From Dreissena polymorpha (Eukaryota; Mollusca; Bivalvia; Myida; Dreissenidae), in contig NC_068362.1 in NCBI RefSeq assembly GCF_020536995.1, positions 98,189,085 to 98,253,084 of the forward strand: DNA of 64,000 nucleotides. Reading direction: 5' to 3'. The notes below the pieces were generated by a model. The model ran no database searches, was not told the DNA's origin, and worked only from the letters and a program-made list of their open reading frames with translations. Both the position numbers and the translations under genes were made by a program. The stretch's first letter is position 1. Each line of letters opens with the position of its first letter. Of this stretch, positions 59,589 through 64,000 are shown piece after piece.

Positions 59589-60362
59589 ACATTCTAATGA
59601 GATACGTTCAAGGTCAGGTCTGCGTTCATAGTGGATAAAGTCTTTTACGTAAAGAATGACCCTACCGTGGCTATCGTGTGTTCGATCTTTGCGCTCGGGG
59701 CGGTGATATGATGGGATAAGTAGATCGTCATTTTCAAAAGTGTTATTAAGCCAAGTCTCAGTAAAAGATAATACATCAAAATTCGATAATTCTGCTGTGA
59801 GTATATCCATTTTGTTACAAATACTTTGCACCTTATACTGAATAAATGAAAAATTGTTAGACATTATCAATAAGTCAGTAAGAGAATTTAACTCTGTAAA
59901 AGAAGAAGATTTGGAACTAATCGATACTGGGCCTGGATTTAGTTCGATATCCACAGAAAGCAACATGATTGTATTAAGCCATGTAACTATTACGACTGTT
60001 AAAAAGACAAAAACTGTTTTTCTTACAAATATTACATTAGAATAGTAGCGTTTACTAACTATTGCGCGAGTATAAGGCAGTTGAACATGTCGGGAAAGTT
60101 GGGATTGCCAGCTGATGTTAAGAATAGACTATTCTTGAGCAATTTCGTCATTGTACACCGTTATTAAGATTAGTAAATTTAAAGTTGCAAAAAACAATCC
60201 GATTGGTTTATATCTTGGTAAAATGTTATGTGTAATCATTATGACACATTGAGAAAGGTGAGTGCACTTTAACAAGATTTACAATAGTCCAAGACTCCTC
60301 AACAGATCCTTCATCCTGAGAACAATAAAGAAAGTAAAATAAAGCAAATAAAAAAGGTTATA
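59589..60362 (-). mobile_element. Head of a second 2A LINE copy, inverted
   Basis: A reverse-orientation copy of about 55123-55892, nearly identical over about 0.77 kb. It keeps the ORF1 tail (DEGSVEESWTIVNLVKVHSP to a TAA), the overlapping ORF2 start, and the 2A motif DIELNPGP at 59951-59928. At least one stop interrupts the hydrophobic N-terminus. It ends in the endonuclease domain (ERISLEC) where the Tx1-like body begins. Confidence 0.88.
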
Positions 60363-60484
60363 ACCTCATTAAGCTTTCAAAGAAATGCGACCTCACTTCC
60401 TGCTTTGATTACCTATAATAACGATACGCTGTTCTTCATCCTATGAAAAGTGTTTAATAGCATAAGAACCGATTGAACGTCGCT

Positions 60485-60565
60485 GTAGACCAACATCTCT
60501 TTGACCAACAAGACGGTTTCCGAAAGCAGAGATCGTACACGGATCAGATCGCACAACTCAGTCCG
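60485..60565 (+). mobile_element. Short LINE reverse-transcriptase scrap
   Basis: One frame reads VDQHLFDQQDGFRKQRS and YTDQIAQLS, closely recalling the DQQAGFRKGRSCTDQIATLR segment of non-LTR reverse transcriptases. Only about 27 codons are left. Confidence 0.6.
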
Positions 60566-60589
60566 ATGTAACGGTCATGTAAAATAATG

Positions 60590-62110
60590 ACCTTTAATTC
60601 GAGCAGAAGTTAAAAATGTGTATTAAAATAAAATTTTGTAAACATGCTGGATTTTAAAGACATTAGCAGGGATAACAAAAAATAAACCATAAAACCTCAA
60701 TAACTTGAATCTGGATATCGCTCGGGAACTGTTTTTTAATATGACCTTTGCAAGTCATGTGTAAATCAAAAGAGGGTATTATACATCACTGACAAGCATG
60801 TTTTAATCAAATTCCTTGTCGGCATTGACATGAGAGAGACCTCATTATGATACGAGGTATTGTATCTATGGCAGTTTTGATTGCCAAACAAAAATACCAC
60901 ACGCAAACAATCAATAAACGCAAAAACATGGACGGACGCTCCAAATATCACAAAGTGTCAGCAAAAACGCACAAAGTATTAATAAAAAACTAGTTCACAA
61001 CATCAAAATTCGAACAGTATATAAACAAGTGTATGCATATCAAATTAACCAAATTTTTAACGTCAGAACTGTAACCGTTCATATTAAATGAATAATGTTT
61101 AAAGACACAAGTGTACTAGTGTCTTATTTGATGACTCACAGTAACCAAACGGACCAGATGGACGACTACAAGATTGAGCGTTCCAATCGGTTTTCATAAT
61201 GGAAATTTATGTTTGTGTCGAATATCAACATGTTCATAGAAAAGAGATCATCAACTGATAATACAAAATTAAAATGTTTTGTTGATGTTCTCTGTTTGTT
61301 TGTTTGTTTTTATATTCAGGTAGCCTCACTTCTTGATCATGTTCATTTCTTTTGACAAACAAGGCCGTCATAATATTTTTGACAAAGTATAAAATGATTT
61401 CTTTTTTACCTTCATTGTGTCTATGGATAAGGGATGATCCACTCAGCGTATTTGTAACTACTGCGAGGTTATTTAAATATCCTTAATTCGCTCAAGATTA
61501 TGTTTTCATCCCTCAACGTTCTATTACACCTATGGATCCGGTACTTGCGCGCAACTATTCGTCTCATTACTTTAATCACGTTTGTTATTTAACAATATAT
61601 CAATGGTTGACCAAGTTATGCTTCAATCAAAATGTCAATTTCCGGAATTTGACATTCGACCTTTACGTATGACCTTTACCCTCAACACGCCGTCTCATTA
61701 TACATATCCCTTATGGCAACTTATTTGAAAATTCACTAATGCTGGATACGTTTATTTAAGGAGAAAGGTCCCAAATTTGATCTTTGACCTTGATTAAGGA
61801 CCTTTAAAATTTGACCCAGTTTTTGAGCATGACACTACGACTGATCATTCTTAACACTGATGGTAAGTCAGTTGAAAATACATCTATGCCTGACTAGTAG
61901 TGATTCGGAAACTCCAACCGAACGCCTGCTCTCTCGAGTATTCTCTTAAACGGCCGTCTGTGTAATGGGCGTACTATTATCAATAGTTCTTATCATAGCA
62001 ACAACAAAAAGCATGTAAACAATAGCAGAAATTACATATTTAAACACGAGATTCAGAGTGCACGATTATTTGAAAACCAACTGCAAACGTGAATGAAATT
62101 GAACAAATGA
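60590..62110. other. Interval without recognisable genes
   Basis: AT-rich sequence. Around 61655-61830 short ccgtacct.tgaccttt words resemble other dispersed repeats in this window. Nothing further. Confidence 0.35.
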
Positions 62111-62112
62111 TT

Positions 62113-62218
62113 AAAACTACTTAAAGACACCAACCGTGCACGTAGACATGAACATTTACTAACGTAAAACTACTTAAAGACACCAACCGTGCACGAAGAC
62201 ATGAACATTTACTAACGT
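62113..62218. repeat. 53-bp tandem duplication
   Basis: aaaactacttaaagacacc...tgaacatttactaacgt occurs twice back to back (62113-62165 and 62166-62218) with a single base difference (cgtagac, cgaagac). This is a recent duplication. Confidence 0.95.
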
Positions 62219-62219
62219 T

Positions 62220-63640
62220 TTTATCAATTGCATGAACCTTTTACTGTTCGAAAATGTATTATTATATGAAATTTTTACCTGGCTCTCATCAATTTGAGCT
62301 TATCATTCAACATGTCCGTAAGGGAAACGAGGGAAAAAGAAGTCAAGAAAATTATTCAGTCAAGAAGGCGATCAATGTAAACAGGGGCATTAATAGTTTC
62401 CCCTCAATGTGGTGGTACAGGGGATCAATTTGTCGCAAACCGAATTTCATACGTTTTAGCTGATATCAGTACTTTATGAATAATTTCGTATTAACTTAAC
62501 TTTTAAAAAATATTGATAATTGTTTACCGGTTTTTTTATGTATGTTTACACTTTATTTAACATATGTTTTGACAGTAACAATAACAAAAATTACCCATTC
62601 ATATTAACTATGAATATCAATTTTTCAAGTTGTATCTGTATATTTAAGGTGTAGTATATGATGCAAAATGCAGATTTTTAAACACAATTGTACACAAACG
62701 TGCTCATAATAACTTTTTTATTTTGAACAAAAAACCTTAACAACAACCCTTCAGTGGAATTGAGCAGTTATCATTTGACAATCGGTTTAGGTCCCACTGC
62801 TGTCATTCTATTCATGAATATATACAGGTGTCTTCAAATATCTCAATATTGCACGATAGTTATTAACTAAATTAAGAATCGACTACGGTCTTTAACGGAT
62901 TAACTCATCGGTCCACTTAAAAAATATCGTATGATACGTTTTGGGTACATCTTTAGGTTTAAGAGTACAAAAGCTTCTTTGTTAAATGTTAAATGTATTA
63001 TACTGTGTTGGTACTTGTTTCGGTTTCGGTAGACAAAAGCTTCTTTCATTGTGTTAGATACACCGTATTTTCAATTAGATCAGCTGGCGCATTCAATGTT
63101 TATGTATTAGACAGCTGCGTTTATATGCACCCAACCGAGTTTTATAAATTTTAAAAGAAGCAATAAATGGTGCAGTTGGCATGCATTCAGCTATTCATTG
63201 TTATTAATCGTTCTAAATTACACCTCGAAATTTGGATTGAATATTGTTTTGTTCTATCCTTTTTCAATAGTCCGTGTACGGCATGGTAGTTTGCTATCAC
63301 AAGAAGTACATCGATAACATAGAGGCACAGATGTGCAATGTGCAATGTTAACTTATGTCTTTCAGCCGTCCTAGTAACTATTTTAGATGCCTAAGTAACA
63401 TGTTTCCATGTAAATATAGGCTATGGGAAGAGATAACTAACTCGTGGCAATCAAAATAAATGTTGCTAACGCATTTTTTCAAAATGGCTGATAAGAGTGA
63501 GGGAAACCTGATATCACCCTATATAATTCGACCAGTTTGGTGCTTGCTTGTATTTTGAATGATAAATTATGTGGCTTCGCAACATAGTATTATTGTTCTC
63601 ACGAGATTTTAAATTGCTCCCACGAGTTAGCTCAGTAGTG
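62220..63640. other. Interval without recognisable genes
   Basis: AT-rich, no coherent open frame or RNA gene seen. The 69-residue frame at 62254-62463 has no features that set it apart from chance. Confidence 0.35.
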
Positions 63641-63642
63641 CC

Positions 63643-63700
63643 ATCTAGTAACCTAGTAAGCCACCTAGTAAGCCACCTAGTAAGCCACCTAGTAAGCCTA
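63643..63700. repeat. 12-bp tandem repeat, about four copies
   Basis: The unit aagccacctagt is repeated head to tail, flanked by partial units (ccatctagt, aacctagt). Confidence 0.92.
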
Positions 63701-64000
63701 TGTCGCTTCTCGGAGTAAGCTTTGTTATTCCTTTTCGTATTACGTTGTCAAGCCTTAGCAACTTGTTCACAAGAGAACACGTGTACGTTTCTCGTTCCCA
63801 CGACTTTTCGAATCATCGGAACAAATTATAAATTTTTGAAAGCGAAATAAATGAAAACCAATCTCATATCACATCTTTGCCCAGCATATATATTTGTTCA
63901 TACAACACGTCGATATTTTGTTTTGGAACAATTACAATTACAATGACATATGCGTGTTTATTGAATATATGGTACATTTAACTGTTTATTTTCTTTCATT

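Overview
This window is eukaryotic. Genes are split by GT-AG introns, AT-rich non-coding DNA dominates, there are almost no long open frames, and mobile elements are dense. The repeat types point to a bivalve mollusc: a short-period satellite with a tgcc-aggggg-cgggg core, hairpin MITEs with an attagcctgtg core, the gacgccgcat MITE, TTAA-flanked MITEs carrying tRNA-like sequence, and CR1-like and Tx1/L1-like LINEs. A freshwater mussel such as Dreissena would fit, but that is inference. One 100-bp run of N (4830-4929) marks an assembly gap.

Three host genes are recognisable, all on the minus strand. (1) A class A (rhodopsin-like) G-protein-coupled receptor lies at 9069-10191, with a frame break between TM6 and TM7. 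(2) A secreted cysteine-rich protein of the DUF4773 type lies at 28310-30015. It has three exons, a signal peptide, and a C-terminal 13-residue repeat array rich in N-glycosylation sequons. (3) The last exon of an HtrL/YibB-family (glycosyltransferase-like) gene lies at 34432-35298. Several weaker coding stretches are not recognised: 1051-1299 (-), 20407-21588 (+), 22877-23220 (-), 27533-27794 (+), 37656-37788 (+), 47896-48533 (+), and 49059-50760 (+, split by a MITE). A decayed remnant of an apparently multi-copy gene lies at 15820-16387.

Layout: 1-4400, satellite and dispersed repeats, plus a TIR element with a probable target-site duplication. 4400-9050, the gap, a SINE and a MITE. 9069-10200, the GPCR. 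11147-12600, a trinucleotide array and an 18-bp minisatellite. 13980-15800, an inverted repeat pair, one arm of which holds a solo LTR. 18460-19070, tRNA-like sequences inside a MITE. 20.4-24 kb, unrecognised coding remnants. 24366-24665 and 35943-36816, two copies of a foldback element built from a 22-bp minisatellite that changes orientation in its middle. 28-36 kb, the DUF4773 and HtrL genes. 38.2-47.2 kb, two foldback elements, a LINE fragment and a direct segmental duplication. 47.6-51 kb, MITEs and coding fragments. 53.4-60.6 kb, a LINE cluster. 60.6-64 kb, AT-rich sequence with short tandem repeats.

The LINE cluster holds two inverted copies of a CR1-like LINE whose second ORF starts with hydrophobic segments and a 2A-type motif (DIELNPGP). 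The minus-strand copy keeps only its head and is joined directly to a Tx1/L1-like LINE body. No operon-like or multi-gene functional system is visible. The most unusual host feature is the sequon-rich repeat of the DUF4773 protein; the most unusual mobile features are the 2A LINE with its chimeric neighbour and the minisatellite hairpin element.
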